Positions 33,586 through 42,565 of a stretch of 64,000 bases of DNA are shown here, piece after piece (the first letter of the stretch is position 1; each line of letters opens with the position of its first letter). The stretch is from Kaistia sp. 32K (GTDB lineage Bacteria > Pseudomonadota > Alphaproteobacteria > Rhizobiales > Kaistiaceae), in NCBI RefSeq assembly GCF_016629525.1, contig NZ_AP024269.1:2356001-2420000 (forward strand), in the 5' to 3' direction. The position numbers and the translations under genes were made by a program. The notes beneath the pieces were generated by a model. That model saw nothing but the letters and a program-made list of their open reading frames with translations. It ran no database searches and had not been told where the DNA came from.

Positions 33586-34785
33586 CTAGACCGCTTCCGC
33601 CGCCGCGCGCTTGCCGGCCGGCACCTTCGTGCTCCCCAGCTTGCGCGGCCGCACTTCGCCGGAAAGCCAGAGGCTCATGACGGCTGCCAGCAGCAAGGTC
33701 GCCATGCCCATGCGGTACCCGCCGAACTGGGCGACGAAGCCGACCATCGGCGGTCCGAGCAGGAAGCCCGAGAACGACAGCAGCGACAGCGCCGCGACGT
33801 TGACGGCAGGCGGGCCTTCGCGCGAGGCCGCCGCGGTCACGGCAAGCGGGAACACGATCGAGACGCCGAAGCCGGTGGCCGCCGCACCGACGATCACCAT
33901 GAACGGGTCAACGGCGAGGACCATGACCAGCAGGCCGGCCAGCGCCACCGTGCAGCAGACCCTCGCCATCTTCACCGCGCCGTAGCGCATGGACAGCCAG
34001 TCGCCCACCAGGCGACCGAACGCCATGACGAGGCTGAAGGCGGTCAGCGCATAGCCGGTGGTCGGCGGCTGCGATCCAAACACGTCGCGCAGGTAGATCG
34101 CGCTCCAGTCGATGATGCCGCCCTCGACCAGCAGCATTCCGAACGCGAACAGGCATAGCAGCACGATCTTGGGCGACGGCAGGACGAAGTGCGGCGTCTT
34201 CTCCTTGGGCGCGTCGTCCTCTTCGGCCGTCTGGACCGGCGGCAGGCGCGATGCCAGCGCCTCGCCGATCAGCAGGACACCGATCACGACGATGATCATG
34301 TGAACGCCGGTCGACAGGCCGTAGGTGGCGGCGAGCGATCCGGTGATGCTGCCGCCCATCAGGCCGAAGCTCCAGAAGGCGTGGCAGCGCGACATGACGG
34401 TGCGGCCGATGGCGCGACCGATGCGGTCGGCCGTCACGTTGAGCGCGACCTCGAGCGGCCCCATGCCGAGGCCGACGAGCACGAGGGCCAGGAAGAGCAG
34501 CGTCGGCGTGGTGGCGAAACCCGGCAGCAGCAACGGCGCGAGCAGGAGCGGGAAGCCGATCTTGATCGCGCGGCGCGGGCCGAGCCATTCGACCACGGCC
34601 CCGGAAAACGCCATCGAGGTGACGAGGCCCAGCGGCACGCCGAGCAGGCAGAGCGCCAGCGTCGCCGGCTCCATTCCAAGCTTGTGCTGGACGTCCGGAA
34701 TACGGATCAGCCAGTTCGACATCGAGGTGGAATAGAAGAAGAACAGCGCCATGATGAGGCGCGCGGACGCGAAGGAAAGGCCCAT
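33586..34785 (-). CDS. MFS transporter, YbjJ/BSC6-like
   Basis: 399-residue major facilitator with 12 predicted spans. The N-terminus has SNWLIRIPDVQHKLGMEPATLAL after TM1, a hallmark of the YbjJ-like subgroup. TM3-5 follow with GMGPLEVALNVTADRIGRAIGR, and a central loop PVQTAEEDDAPKEKTPHF separates the halves. ATG at 34785 is used; an ATG at 34839 with AAGGCGG before it would add 18 residues, and the choice is open. Substrate unknown. A 14-base perfect palindrome lies upstream. Confidence 0.85.
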   Translation of the reverse strand: MGLSFASARLIMALFFFYSTSMSNWLIRIPDVQHKLGMEPATLALCLLGVPLGLVTSMAFSGAVVEWLGPRRAIKIGFPLLLAPLLLPGFATTPTLLFLALVLVGLGMGPLEVALNVTADRIGRAIGRTVMSRCHAFWSFGLMGGSITGSLAATYGLSTGVHMIIVVIGVLLIGEALASRLPPVQTAEEDDAPKEKTPHFVLPSPKIVLLCLFAFGMLLVEGGIIDWSAIYLRDVFGSQPPTTGYALTAFSLVMAFGRLVGDWLSMRYGAVKMARVCCTVALAGLLVMVLAVDPFMVIVGAAATGFGVSIVFPLAVTAAASREGPPAVNVAALSLLSFSGFLLGPPMVGFVAQFGGYRMGMATLLLAAVMSLWLSGEVRPRKLGSTKVPAGKRAAAEAV

Positions 34786-34899
34786 GACACACTGTCGTAG
34801 CTGGTGGTGGAGCGCAGCCTCGGCCGCGACAAGCGCCATCCGACGATGCCGCCTTGCTCAGGATCAACCGTTGTAAAGGCGGTGATGCGGTGTTGCAAC

Positions 34900-34913
34900 C
34901 GGTTCTAGAACCG
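34900..34913. promoter_or_regulatory. Candidate operator palindrome upstream of the MFS gene
   Basis: CGGTTCTAGAACCG is a perfect 14-base palindrome in the gap between the MFS gene start and the terC stop. It could also be a feature of the terC 3' end. No U-tract is present. Confidence 0.4.
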
Positions 34914-34952
34914 ATTCAAGTCGCGCCGGATAATCGTTTCCCGGCCCCGCCG

Positions 34953-35672
34953 TCAGGTCGCCCTGGCGTTTCGCTTTGCCGCGACGTTGAGCATCTCGAC
35001 GACCGCCGAGAACGCCATAGCGGCATAGAGATAGCTGCGCGGGATATGGAAGCCGACGCCGTCGGCGATCAGCGCCGCGCCGATCATCAGCAGGAAGGCG
35101 AGCGCCAGCATCTTCGTCGTCGGATGCTTCTCGATGAAGGCCGAGATCGGGCCGGAGGCGATGTACATGACGATCATCGCGACGACGACGGCGGCGATCA
35201 TGATCTCGAGATGCTCGGCCATGCCGATCGCGGTGACGATCGAATCGACCGAAAAGACGATGTCGATGACGATGATCTGCGCCACGATGGCGGCGAAGCC
35301 GACCTGGATCGGCCCCTTGGCGCCCTCGTCATGACCCTCGACGCCCTTGTGGATCTCGTGCGTCGCCTTGAACACCAGGAATAGGCCGCCGGCGAGCAGG
35401 ATCAGATCCCGCCACGAGAAAGGATGCTCGAACGCGGTGAAGACGGGCGCGGTCAGCCCGATCAGGAATGACAGCACCATCAAGAGCAGGATGCGGAAGA
35501 TGAGCGCCAGCGACAGGCCGATCTGGCGCGCCCGCTTCGCCTGCGCCGCCGGCAGGCGGGAGACGAGGACGGAAATGAAGACGACGTTGTCGATGCCGAG
35601 GACGATCTCCATGACGGAAAGCGTCAGGAAGCTCATCCAGGCGGCCGGCTGAAAGAGAAGATCCACGTTCAT
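34953..35672 (-). CDS. TerC family integral membrane protein
   Basis: 239 residues, about seven spans. The family's acidic membrane motifs are clear: VMEIVLGIDNVVFISVL near residues 20-36 and VIDIVFSVDSIVTAIGM near 135-151. TerC-like proteins are linked to metal handling, including Mn2+ export in several bacteria, and sometimes to exoenzyme metallation; the role here is inferred. Single gene with no metal riboswitch seen upstream. Confidence 0.92.
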   Translation of the reverse strand: MNVDLLFQPAAWMSFLTLSVMEIVLGIDNVVFISVLVSRLPAAQAKRARQIGLSLALIFRILLLMVLSFLIGLTAPVFTAFEHPFSWRDLILLAGGLFLVFKATHEIHKGVEGHDEGAKGPIQVGFAAIVAQIIVIDIVFSVDSIVTAIGMAEHLEIMIAAVVVAMIVMYIASGPISAFIEKHPTTKMLALAFLLMIGAALIADGVGFHIPRSYLYAAMAFSAVVEMLNVAAKRNARAT

Positions 35673-35756
35673 CCGTCGCCCCCGCCTCGCCTGTGACTAG
35701 TGCGTCTGGTCGCGTTTTCCTGACGCGAACCGGTATCCGCTTCGCTCGAATGCGCT

Positions 35757-36452
35757 CTAGCGGGCCGATCGAGGCCGTGTGGCCTGCAGGGCCGCGCCGA
35801 TGAAGGTCAGATAGATCGTCGTCAGGCCGAGGCCTGCGAGCACGAACTGATTCGGCCGCAACCCGGCGATCAGCGCGAACAACGAGAAGATCGCCCAGCC
35901 GAGCGTCATGAGCAAGGTCAGCGGCCGGAGCCGCTCGACCCGGACCGGATGCACGAACTCGACCGGCGCGAAGGTCAGCACCGCCAGCGCCACGATGACG
36001 AAGGCCGAGAAGGCGGGCGGCGGCGCGAACACCATCAGCACGAAGACGACCATGTTCCAGACCGCCGGGAAGCCGCGGAAGCCGTATTCGCGCGTCTTCA
36101 TCCGTGTGTCGGCGAAGTAGAGCGCGCCGACGACCGCGACCAGAATGGCGGACGGCGTCGCCAGAAACTGCGGCATCAGGCCCGCCTGGGCCAGGATCAT
36201 CGCGGGAATGAAGACATAGGTCGTGTAGTCGATGACCATGTCGAGAATGCCGCCGTCGAACCACGGCACCCGCTCGCCGACGCGCACGTTGCGTGCGAGC
36301 GGACCGTCGACGCCGTCGACGAACAAGGCCACGCCGAGCCAGAGGAAGGTCTCGACCCAGGCGCCGCGCATGACGGCCAGCGCCGCCAAAAGCGCGAATC
36401 CGGCGCCGCTCGCCGTAAGGAGATGAACGGCCCAGGTCTTCGTCTTCGGCAT
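35757..36452 (-). CDS. pcs: Phosphatidylcholine synthase
   Basis: 231-residue CDP-alcohol phosphatidyltransferase that condenses choline with CDP-diacylglycerol, a pathway typical of rhizobia and relatives. The catalytic motif is DGVDGPLARN with D46, D49 and R54, followed by G67, D71 and D75 in FDGGILDMVIDY. About eight spans. The start MPKTKTWAVH has GGGGAG 5 bases upstream; an upstream extension of the frame to 36611 has no homology. Divergent from the YeeE genes. Confidence 0.93.
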   Translation of the reverse strand: MPKTKTWAVHLLTASGAGFALLAALAVMRGAWVETFLWLGVALFVDGVDGPLARNVRVGERVPWFDGGILDMVIDYTTYVFIPAMILAQAGLMPQFLATPSAILVAVVGALYFADTRMKTREYGFRGFPAVWNMVVFVLMVFAPPPAFSAFVIVALAVLTFAPVEFVHPVRVERLRPLTLLMTLGWAIFSLFALIAGLRPNQFVLAGLGLTTIYLTFIGAALQATRPRSAR

Positions 36453-36603
36453 GAGGCTCCCCTGCTGCATCGACCGCCCGCACAGGCTGTGCGGCCGCAT
36501 CCAGCGCCCAACGACACATCCACAGTCGATACGTGCTCGCAGGCGGGCTTGCAATAGCCTCTGCGGCGTCCTGTCCTGCGACATCTGACAGGATTGTTCA
36601 CCT

Positions 36604-36617
36604 GCTTGCATACAAGC
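36604..36617. promoter_or_regulatory. Small dyad upstream of the YeeE-type genes
   Basis: GCTTG-CATA-CAAGC, arms of 5 bp, 28 bases before the start of the first YeeE-like gene in the divergent region to pcs. A possible operator; short enough to be chance. Confidence 0.3.
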
Positions 36618-36644
36618 ACCATGCGCTGGTTGCAGGAGTATCGC

Positions 36645-37082
36645 ATGCTAGGCTTTTCGCCCGAATCCGCGACCATCGGAGGCGCCCTCATCGGCGCCGC
36701 CGTCGGCTTGCTATGGATCGTCAACGGCCGCGTCGCTGGCATCTCGTCGATTTTCGGCATGGCGCTGTTCGACCGCCTGCGCGACCTGCCCTGGCGGCTG
36801 CTGTTTCTCGCCGGCCTGCCGCTCGGCGCGGCGATCGGCTTCGCGCTCGGCCCGGACATGATCAAGGACGCGGCCGCCGACCTTCCCGAGATGGACCTCG
36901 GCCCGCTCGGCCTCGCCGTATCGGGACTGCTCGTCGGCATCGGAACCGGATTGGCGCGCGGCTGCACCTCCGGTCACGGCGTATTCGGCCTGGCGCGGCT
37001 CTCGCCCCGCTCGATCATCGCCGTCCTCGTCTTCATGGCGGCGGCCATCGTCACCGTCTTCATCGTGAGGCATGGCCCATGA
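36645..37082 (+). CDS. YeeE/YedE family membrane protein, half 1
   Basis: 145 residues, about four spans. It has the YeeE/YedE signature GLARGCTSGHGVFGLARLSPRS near residues 103-125, with the cysteine implicated in thiosulfate or sulfur-compound passage. Paired half-size proteins like this (PmpA/PmpB type) act as one transporter. AGGAG lies 6 bases before the ATG at 36645. The upstream in-frame starts at 36621 and 36594 lack such a site. The stop overlaps the next gene by ATGA. Confidence 0.87.
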   Translation: MLGFSPESATIGGALIGAAVGLLWIVNGRVAGISSIFGMALFDRLRDLPWRLLFLAGLPLGAAIGFALGPDMIKDAAADLPEMDLGPLGLAVSGLLVGIGTGLARGCTSGHGVFGLARLSPRSIIAVLVFMAAAIVTVFIVRHGP

Positions 37083-37570
37083 ATCAACGGTCCACAACCC
37101 ATCGTCCCATTCTCTTTCACGCCGGCGCGCTCGCGGCCGGGCTGCTGTTCGGCATGGGACTGGCGATCTCGCGCATGATCGACCCTGCCAAGGTGCAGGC
37201 GTTCCTCGACATCGCGGCGATCCGGACGGGCGGCTGGGATCCGAGTCTCGCCTTCGTGCTCGGCGCCGCCGTGCTCGTCAACATGGGCGCGCTCAGGATC
37301 GCCCACCGGCGCCGGCAGCCCCTCGCCGCCACCGTCTATTCGCCGCCCGGCGCGAAGGCCGTGGACTGGCAGCTCATCACCGGATCCGCGCTGTTCGGCG
37401 TCGGCTGGGGGCTTTCGGGCCTCTGCCCCGGCCCGGCGATCGCCGATATCGCTTTCTCGCTGCCCGAAATTCTGATCTTTCTCGTCGCCATGGCGGTGGG
37501 CTGGGGCGGCGTGTACATGACACGGCGGCTCGGCGCGCCCGCCGACAGCAAAACGCAGGCCTCACCATGA
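37079..37570 (+). CDS. YeeE/YedE family membrane protein, half 2
   Basis: 163 residues, about four spans. N-terminal block LLFGMGLAISRMIDPAKVQAFLDI and second signature GWGLSGLCPGPAIADIAF near residues 113-130 correspond to the partner half. Starts in the stop of half 1 (ATGA) and itself ends in an ATGA overlap with the FAD-monooxygenase gene. Confidence 0.88.
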   Translation: MNQRSTTHRPILFHAGALAAGLLFGMGLAISRMIDPAKVQAFLDIAAIRTGGWDPSLAFVLGAAVLVNMGALRIAHRRRQPLAATVYSPPGAKAVDWQLITGSALFGVGWGLSGLCPGPAIADIAFSLPEILIFLVAMAVGWGGVYMTRRLGAPADSKTQASP

Positions 37571-38727
37571 CCGAACCCATTCGCGATGTCGCCGTCGTCG
37601 GCGCAGGCCCCGCCGGACTGGTCGCCGCGCTTCTGGCGCGTTCGCACGGGGCTTCCGTGACGCTGGTGGCGCCCAAGGCGCCGCCGCGCGACGAGCGCAC
37701 CGTCGCCATGCTCGGCGCTTCGGTCGAAATCCTGCAGCAGGCCGGCGTCTGGCCGGCGCTCGCCGACAAGGCGGCGCCGCTGCGCACGATGCGAATCGTC
37801 GACGGAACCCGTCGCCTGATCCGCGCCCCGCTGGTCGAGTTCCACGCCCATGAGGTCGGCCGCGAGGCGTTCGGCTACAACATCCCGAACGCCGTGCTGG
37901 TCGAGGCGCTCGACGCGGCGCTGGAAGAGGCAGGGGTCGAGCGCGTCACGGCCTTCGCCTCCGACATCCGCCCGGCGGACGATTTCGTCACCATCGACAC
38001 GCCGGACCAGGGCTCGATCCGGGCCAAGCTTGTCGGCGCCGCCGACGGAAGACGCTCGCGCGCCCGCGACGCCGCCAACCTTTCCGTGCGCAGCTGGTCC
38101 TATCCGCAGGCGGCGCTGGTCGCCAACATCAGCCACAGCCTGCCGCATGACGACGTCTCGACGGAATTCCACACCGAGACCGGCCCCTTCACCATCGTCC
38201 CCATGCCGGGGCTGCACTCGGCCATCGTCTGCGTCGAGAGCCCGGCCGAGGCCGAGCGGCTGTCGAAGCTCGACGACGATCAGCTGGCGGCCGAATTCGA
38301 GCGGCGCGCCCATTCGATCCTCGGCAAGATTACGCTGCGCGGTCCGCGCCAGGTCTTCCCGCTGTCGGGCCAGACGGCGCGGCATTTCGCAGCCCGCCGG
38401 ATCGCGCTGATCGGCGAGGCGGCGCATGTCTTCCCGCCGATCGGCGCGCAGGGCCTCAATCTGGGCCTCCGCGACGCGGCGGCGTTCGCCGCGATCGTCC
38501 GCGATCATGCCGCGGATCCGGGCAGCGCCTCGGCCATGGCCGCTTATGACCGGGCCCGCGCCGGCGATATCCTATCGCGGACCACGGCCGTCGACGCGCT
38601 CAACCGGACGCTGCTGACGGATTTCCTGCCGATCCAGGCATTGCGCGGGATCGGCCTCTATGCGATCGACCGGGTGCCGATGCTGAAACGCGTCGTGATG
38701 CGCCAGGGTCTCGCGCCACGGGTTTGA
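37567..38727 (+). CDS. UbiH/COQ6 family FAD-dependent hydroxylase
   Basis: 386-residue flavoprotein monooxygenase related to ubiquinone-ring hydroxylases. The dinucleotide site is VVGAGPAGLVAALLARSHGA near residues 10-29. The second FAD motif, RIALIGEAAHVFPPIGAQGLNLGLRD, is near 279-304. It probably hydroxylates the ubiquinone precursor ring, but the regiospecificity and its link to the two YeeE-like genes it is coupled to are unknown. The next gene, hspQ, is 85 bases on. Confidence 0.88.
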   Translation: MTEPIRDVAVVGAGPAGLVAALLARSHGASVTLVAPKAPPRDERTVAMLGASVEILQQAGVWPALADKAAPLRTMRIVDGTRRLIRAPLVEFHAHEVGREAFGYNIPNAVLVEALDAALEEAGVERVTAFASDIRPADDFVTIDTPDQGSIRAKLVGAADGRRSRARDAANLSVRSWSYPQAALVANISHSLPHDDVSTEFHTETGPFTIVPMPGLHSAIVCVESPAEAERLSKLDDDQLAAEFERRAHSILGKITLRGPRQVFPLSGQTARHFAARRIALIGEAAHVFPPIGAQGLNLGLRDAAAFAAIVRDHAADPGSASAMAAYDRARAGDILSRTTAVDALNRTLLTDFLPIQALRGIGLYAIDRVPMLKRVVMRQGLAPRV

Positions 38728-38812
38728 CAGAAAGCCGGCGCAGACTCGCTGGTGTTACGGGTGACGCGGGCGTGGCAGCGTGGCTTCTGCCCCCGCAGAG
38801 AGGGCACAGACC

Positions 38813-39148
38813 ATGGTTCAGCCGCGCATAGCAAAATTCCAGATCGGGCAGATCGTCCGCCACCGGACGCATCCGTTCCGGGGCGTGGTTTTCGATGTGG
38901 ACCCCGTCTTCGACAATACCGAGGAATGGTGGGACGCGATCCCGGCCGATGCCAGGCCGTCGAAGGATCAGCCGTTCTATCACCTGCTCGCCGAGAATTC
39001 GGAGACGGAATACGTCGCCTATGTCTCGGAGCAGAACCTCCTCGCCGACGACAGCGAGGAGCCGCTTCGCCATCCGAAGCTGCGCGAGCACTTCAAAGAG
39101 CGGCGCGGGCAGGTCTACGTGTCGACGAAGGTCGGCGGCCTGAACTAG
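38813..39148 (+). CDS. hspQ: Heat shock protein HspQ (hemimethylated DNA-binding YccV-like)
   Basis: 111-residue small protein. Conserved YccV/HspQ features: FQIGQIVRHRTHPFRGVVFDVDPVF near residues 7-31, PFYHLLAENSETEYVAYVSEQNL near 53-75. In E. coli HspQ influences proteolysis (Lon adaptor-like) and DnaA stability. ATG at 38813 has AGAGAGGG about 9 bases before; a GTG at 38780 would add 11 residues. Confidence 0.92.
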   Translation: MVQPRIAKFQIGQIVRHRTHPFRGVVFDVDPVFDNTEEWWDAIPADARPSKDQPFYHLLAENSETEYVAYVSEQNLLADDSEEPLRHPKLREHFKERRGQVYVSTKVGGLN

Positions 39149-39264
39149 CGCCGGATCCCGTCCGCCGCATCCTTCCCTAACTTCCCTCTCGAGGGGAGGT
39201 CGAAACGCGCACTCGCGTTTTCGGGAGAGGTCCGCCTCGCCCGGCCGGCGATCCCCCGACGAAG

Positions 39265-39478
39265 AACCCTCACCCAACCCTCTCCCGCAAGCGGGCGAGG
39301 GCTTAGCGCGGCGCGCTTCATCGATCTCCTATGCAACCGACAGACGCCGACGATCCCCCTCTCCCGCTCGCGGGAGAGGGTTGGGGTGAGGGTCTGCCTG
39401 CAGTTCGGCCAAAGCCCGCGCGGCATTCCCTGGACCCTCCTTCGAGGCCCGGCTTCGCCGGGCACCTCAGGATGATGG
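39265..39478. repeat. Palindromic intergenic repeats
   Basis: A 425-base gap between hspQ and the ialB-like gene. It contains inverted units around 39267-39302 and 39356-39393 (ACCCTCACCC ... CCTCTCCCGC and the reverse), then a third copy (39431-39478) of the 32-kb repeat type. No coding frame is supported. Confidence 0.75.
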
Positions 39479-39522
39479 TCCAGTTCTGGAATGCCGTCCG
39501 GCATCAGCCGTTGACCCAAACG

Positions 39523-39553
39523 AAAAAGGGCGCGTCCGTGGACGCGCCCTTTT
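39523..39553 (-). terminator. Bidirectional-looking terminator
   Basis: GGGCGCGTC (39528-39536), loop CGTG, GACGCGCCC (39541-39549), flanked by AAAAA on the left and TTTT on the right. For the minus-strand ialB-like gene the stem is followed by TTTTT. It lies 20 bases after that gene's stop. Confidence 0.85.
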
Positions 39554-39573
39554 CATATTCGGGAAGCTGCGGC

Positions 39574-40254
39574 CTACTCGGCGCCGCGTTCCTTGTTCTG
39601 CTGCTCGATGAGCTTCTTGCGGTTCTCTTCGGCGTTCTTCTGCAGCTGATCCTGCAGCGCGTCGCGGCGCGCCTTGCCGGCGGCGCGGTCGAGACCCTCA
39701 CCGTCGATCACCTTGGTGAAGCCGGCGAGCGAGAACGGGAACACCATCGGCTTGCCCTGCGGGTTCAGCGAGATGGCGGTGACCTTGTTGCCCTTCTTCA
39801 TCGCAGCGATGAAGGAAGCGTCGACCTCGGCCTGGGCGTAGCAGACGCTCGGCTCGCAGACGACATACTTGAGCTCGGCCGGCTTGTTCTGGTCGACCTG
39901 GACGCGCAGGCCCGGCTGGATCAGCTGGCCGGTCAGGACGACGGCGGTCAGCGCGATCTTCGGCTCGCCCTCGAGCTGGCGGATCTGCAGCGAAGAGATG
40001 AACTGGTTCGTCTCGGCGCGGAGTTCCTGCGAGGTGATGCAGAGCTTCTTCTTGGACTGCGGATCCTGACCGCATTCCTTGACCCACGGCGAAACCGGAG
40101 GCTGAGCGGCGGCGGCAGCGGCCGGAGCCTTCGCCGCATCGGCGGGCGCCGCCGCGTCCTGGGCGTAGGCGACCGGCGCAGACAGAGCCATGGCCAGCGC
40201 GACGGCAGCCAGATGCGGCACCCGAACCAGACCAGAATTCCAACGATGCGACAT
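39574..40254 (-). CDS. Invasion-associated locus B (IalB) family exported protein
   Basis: 226 residues. A signal peptide (to about residue 32, AVALAMALSAPVAYA) is followed by an Ala/Pro-rich linker and the IalB domain (about 50-190), with cysteines in WVKECGQDPQSKKKLCIT and YVVCEPSVCYAQAEVD that suit disulfides. The C-terminus (195-226) is a charged helix ending in RKKLIEQQNKERGAE. IalB was named in Bartonella, but free-living relatives carry homologues of unknown function. The start at 40254 has AAGGA 9 bases before; the frame is open to 40428. Confidence 0.88.
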   Translation of the reverse strand: MSHRWNSGLVRVPHLAAVALAMALSAPVAYAQDAAAPADAAKAPAAAAAAQPPVSPWVKECGQDPQSKKKLCITSQELRAETNQFISSLQIRQLEGEPKIALTAVVLTGQLIQPGLRVQVDQNKPAELKYVVCEPSVCYAQAEVDASFIAAMKKGNKVTAISLNPQGKPMVFPFSLAGFTKVIDGEGLDRAAGKARRDALQDQLQKNAEENRKKLIEQQNKERGAE

Positions 40255-40503
40255 CGAGCGTGTCCTTGCGTTTATCTCAAACCCTGCGCTTCGGTGACCG
40301 ACGGTTAACCTGCGTTGTCGCAGGCTGGCCGCGCGCCGAGGCTGGATGACCAGCAAATGAGGCGACACGGTGACGGAGACGCTGTGGCGCATCAATAGCC
40401 GGACACAGCAACGATTTCTAGCTGGCACAAGATTGCCCCAGTGGCCGTGCTACGGTTTTTTTCATCGATTCGTTGCCCGAGCCCCTTTCGGGAGGAGTTT
40501 TCT

Positions 40504-42339
40504 ATGCCGATCGGCTTTTTCGGGCCCAGGTCCGCTCTCTTCGCCGCGTCCGCCCTCGCCGCGATATGCTTCGCCGGCATGGCAGCGGCCGAGCCGAGCC
40601 ACGGGCTGGCGATGCATGGCCAGCCGCGGCTGCCGGCCGGCTACACCCACCTGCCCTATGCCGATCCCGATGCGCCGAAGGGCGGCAGAATCACCTACGC
40701 CTTCGTGGGCAGCTTCGACAGCCTCAACCCCTTCATCGTGAAGGGCGCCGAGACGACGGCGCGCGGCATCTGGGATGTCTCGCTCGGCAACAACGTGTTC
40801 GAGGCGCTTCTGGCGCGCAACCGCGACGAGGCCTTCTCGCTGTACGGTCTGCTCGCCGAGAGCGTGGAGGTCCCCGAAGACCGCAGCTCCATCACCTTCA
40901 ACCTGAATCCGAAGGCGCATTTCTCCGACGGCGTGCCGGTGACGCAGGACGACGTGATCTTCTCGCTGGAGATCCTGCGCGAGAAGGGGCGGCCGAACTA
41001 CCGGTCCTGGTATTCCAAGGTGAAGTCGACCGAGAAGATCGGCGAACACGGCGTCAAAATGAACTTCGGCGACGGCGCGGATCGCGAGCTGCCGCTGCTG
41101 CTCGGCCTGATGCCGATCCTGCCCAAGCACGCCACCGACATCGAGAATTTCGACCGCTCGACCCTGAAGCCGCTGATCGGCAGCGGTCCCTACACGATGG
41201 GCGAGATCCGGCCCGGCCAGAGCTTCGAGCTGAAGCGCGATCCGAACTACTGGGGCAAGGACCTGCCGATCAAGCGCGGCTTCGACAATTTCGACACGAT
41301 CCGGATCGACTACTACCGCGACCGCAACGCCATGTTCGAGGCGTTCAAGAAGGGGCTCTACGACGTCAACGCCGAGGCCGACCCCGCCAACTGGCGCAAC
41401 GGCTATAATTTCCCCGCCGTCACGGATGGCCGCGTCATCAAGGAAGGCGTCGAGACCGGCCTGCCCAAGGGCATGCTCGGCTTCGCCATGAACACGCGCC
41501 GGCCGGCCTTCCAGGATATCCGCGTCCGCAAGGCGCTCGCCTCGCTGTTCGATTTCGAATGGGTCGACCGCAACCTGTTCTTCGACGCCTACAAGCGCAA
41601 CGCCAGCTATTTCGAAGGCTCGGAACTCTCCTCGATCGGCATACCGGCTTCCGACAAGGAAAAGGCGCTGCTGGCGCCCTTCCCCGACGCGGTCGAGCCG
41701 GATGTGCTGGACGGCAGCTATCGTCCCGCCGTCAGCGACGGTTCGGGCGGCGATCGCAAGCTGCTGCGCGCCGCGCTCGAGCTCCTGAAATCGGCCGGCT
41801 ACGAGCTCAAGGGCAACACGCTCTTCAACGTCGAGACCGGCCAGCCGTTCACCTTCGAGCTGCTGCTCAAGGATCGCGAGCAGGAGCGCGTCGGCCTCGC
41901 CTTCGCCCGCACGCTGGCCCGCATCGGCATCAAGGCGTCGATCCGCACGGTCGATTCGGCGCAATACGAGCGGCGTGTCCAGGAATTCGATTTCGACATG
42001 ATTCCGGCGTCATGGGTGGCGTCGCTCTCGCCCGGCAACGAGCAGAACTATCGCTGGTCCAGCGCCCAGGCCGAGGTGCCCGGCTCGTACAATTATGTCG
42101 GCGCCAAGAGCCCGGCGATCGACGCGATGCTGAAGGCGATCCTCGCCGCCGAGGAGCGCACGGATTTCATCGAGACGGTGCGGGCGCTCGACCGCGTGCT
42201 GATCTCGCAATATTACGTCGTGCCGCTCTACTACCTGCCGGAACAATGGGTCGCCCGCTGGTCGCGCGTCGGCCATCCGGACAAGCAGTCGGTCAGCGGC
42301 TACACCTACCCGACCTGGTACGCGACGCCGGCGAAGTGA
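40504..42339 (+). CDS. Family 5 ABC solute-binding protein, YejA-like (peptide type)
   Basis: 611 residues. A signal peptide ends near FAGMAAAEP, then comes the SBP_bac_5 core with the YejA-like N-terminus GLAMHGQPRLPAGYTHLPYADP and FSDGVPVTQDDVIFSLE near 160. Periplasmic oligopeptide-type binding protein; relatives take up microcin-like peptides or envelope-derived oligopeptides. The start has GGAGGAG 8 bases upstream. No permease or ATPase gene is adjacent, so it must work with a transporter encoded elsewhere or the rest of the operon has been lost. Confidence 0.92.
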   Translation: MPIGFFGPRSALFAASALAAICFAGMAAAEPSHGLAMHGQPRLPAGYTHLPYADPDAPKGGRITYAFVGSFDSLNPFIVKGAETTARGIWDVSLGNNVFEALLARNRDEAFSLYGLLAESVEVPEDRSSITFNLNPKAHFSDGVPVTQDDVIFSLEILREKGRPNYRSWYSKVKSTEKIGEHGVKMNFGDGADRELPLLLGLMPILPKHATDIENFDRSTLKPLIGSGPYTMGEIRPGQSFELKRDPNYWGKDLPIKRGFDNFDTIRIDYYRDRNAMFEAFKKGLYDVNAEADPANWRNGYNFPAVTDGRVIKEGVETGLPKGMLGFAMNTRRPAFQDIRVRKALASLFDFEWVDRNLFFDAYKRNASYFEGSELSSIGIPASDKEKALLAPFPDAVEPDVLDGSYRPAVSDGSGGDRKLLRAALELLKSAGYELKGNTLFNVETGQPFTFELLLKDREQERVGLAFARTLARIGIKASIRTVDSAQYERRVQEFDFDMIPASWVASLSPGNEQNYRWSSAQAEVPGSYNYVGAKSPAIDAMLKAILAAEERTDFIETVRALDRVLISQYYVVPLYYLPEQWVARWSRVGHPDKQSVSGYTYPTWYATPAK

Positions 42340-42419
42340 CGACCGAAAGACGCTCGTTCCCGCCGTGACGGGAGCGAGTGCCCACATCAGCGGCGCTCCC
42401 GTCTCGCCCCCCTCCGCCA

Positions 42420-42485
42420 TCATCCCGGACGCAGCGAAGCGGAGATCCGGGATCCATCCATCGGCAGCGCGAGACCGTTGGCGGC
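42420..42485. repeat. 66-bp direct repeat, copy 1
   Basis: TCATCCCGGACGCAGCG ... ACCGTTGGCGGC, including the palindrome TCCCGGA ... TCCGGGA. An identical copy lies at 42817-42882 and a partial copy at 47307-47345. Confidence 0.85.
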
Positions 42486-42565
42486 CTGGCGCGGCGGAAC
42501 CGACCCCTTGCTGCAGAATATGCGGAATTACCGCCGAGCCATGAAGGCCCGGCGTCTGCCTCGCC

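Noticed and set aside
34953..35756. Manganese riboswitch upstream of terC
   Set aside because: The upstream gap is only 84 bases and has no recognisable yybP-ykoY core.
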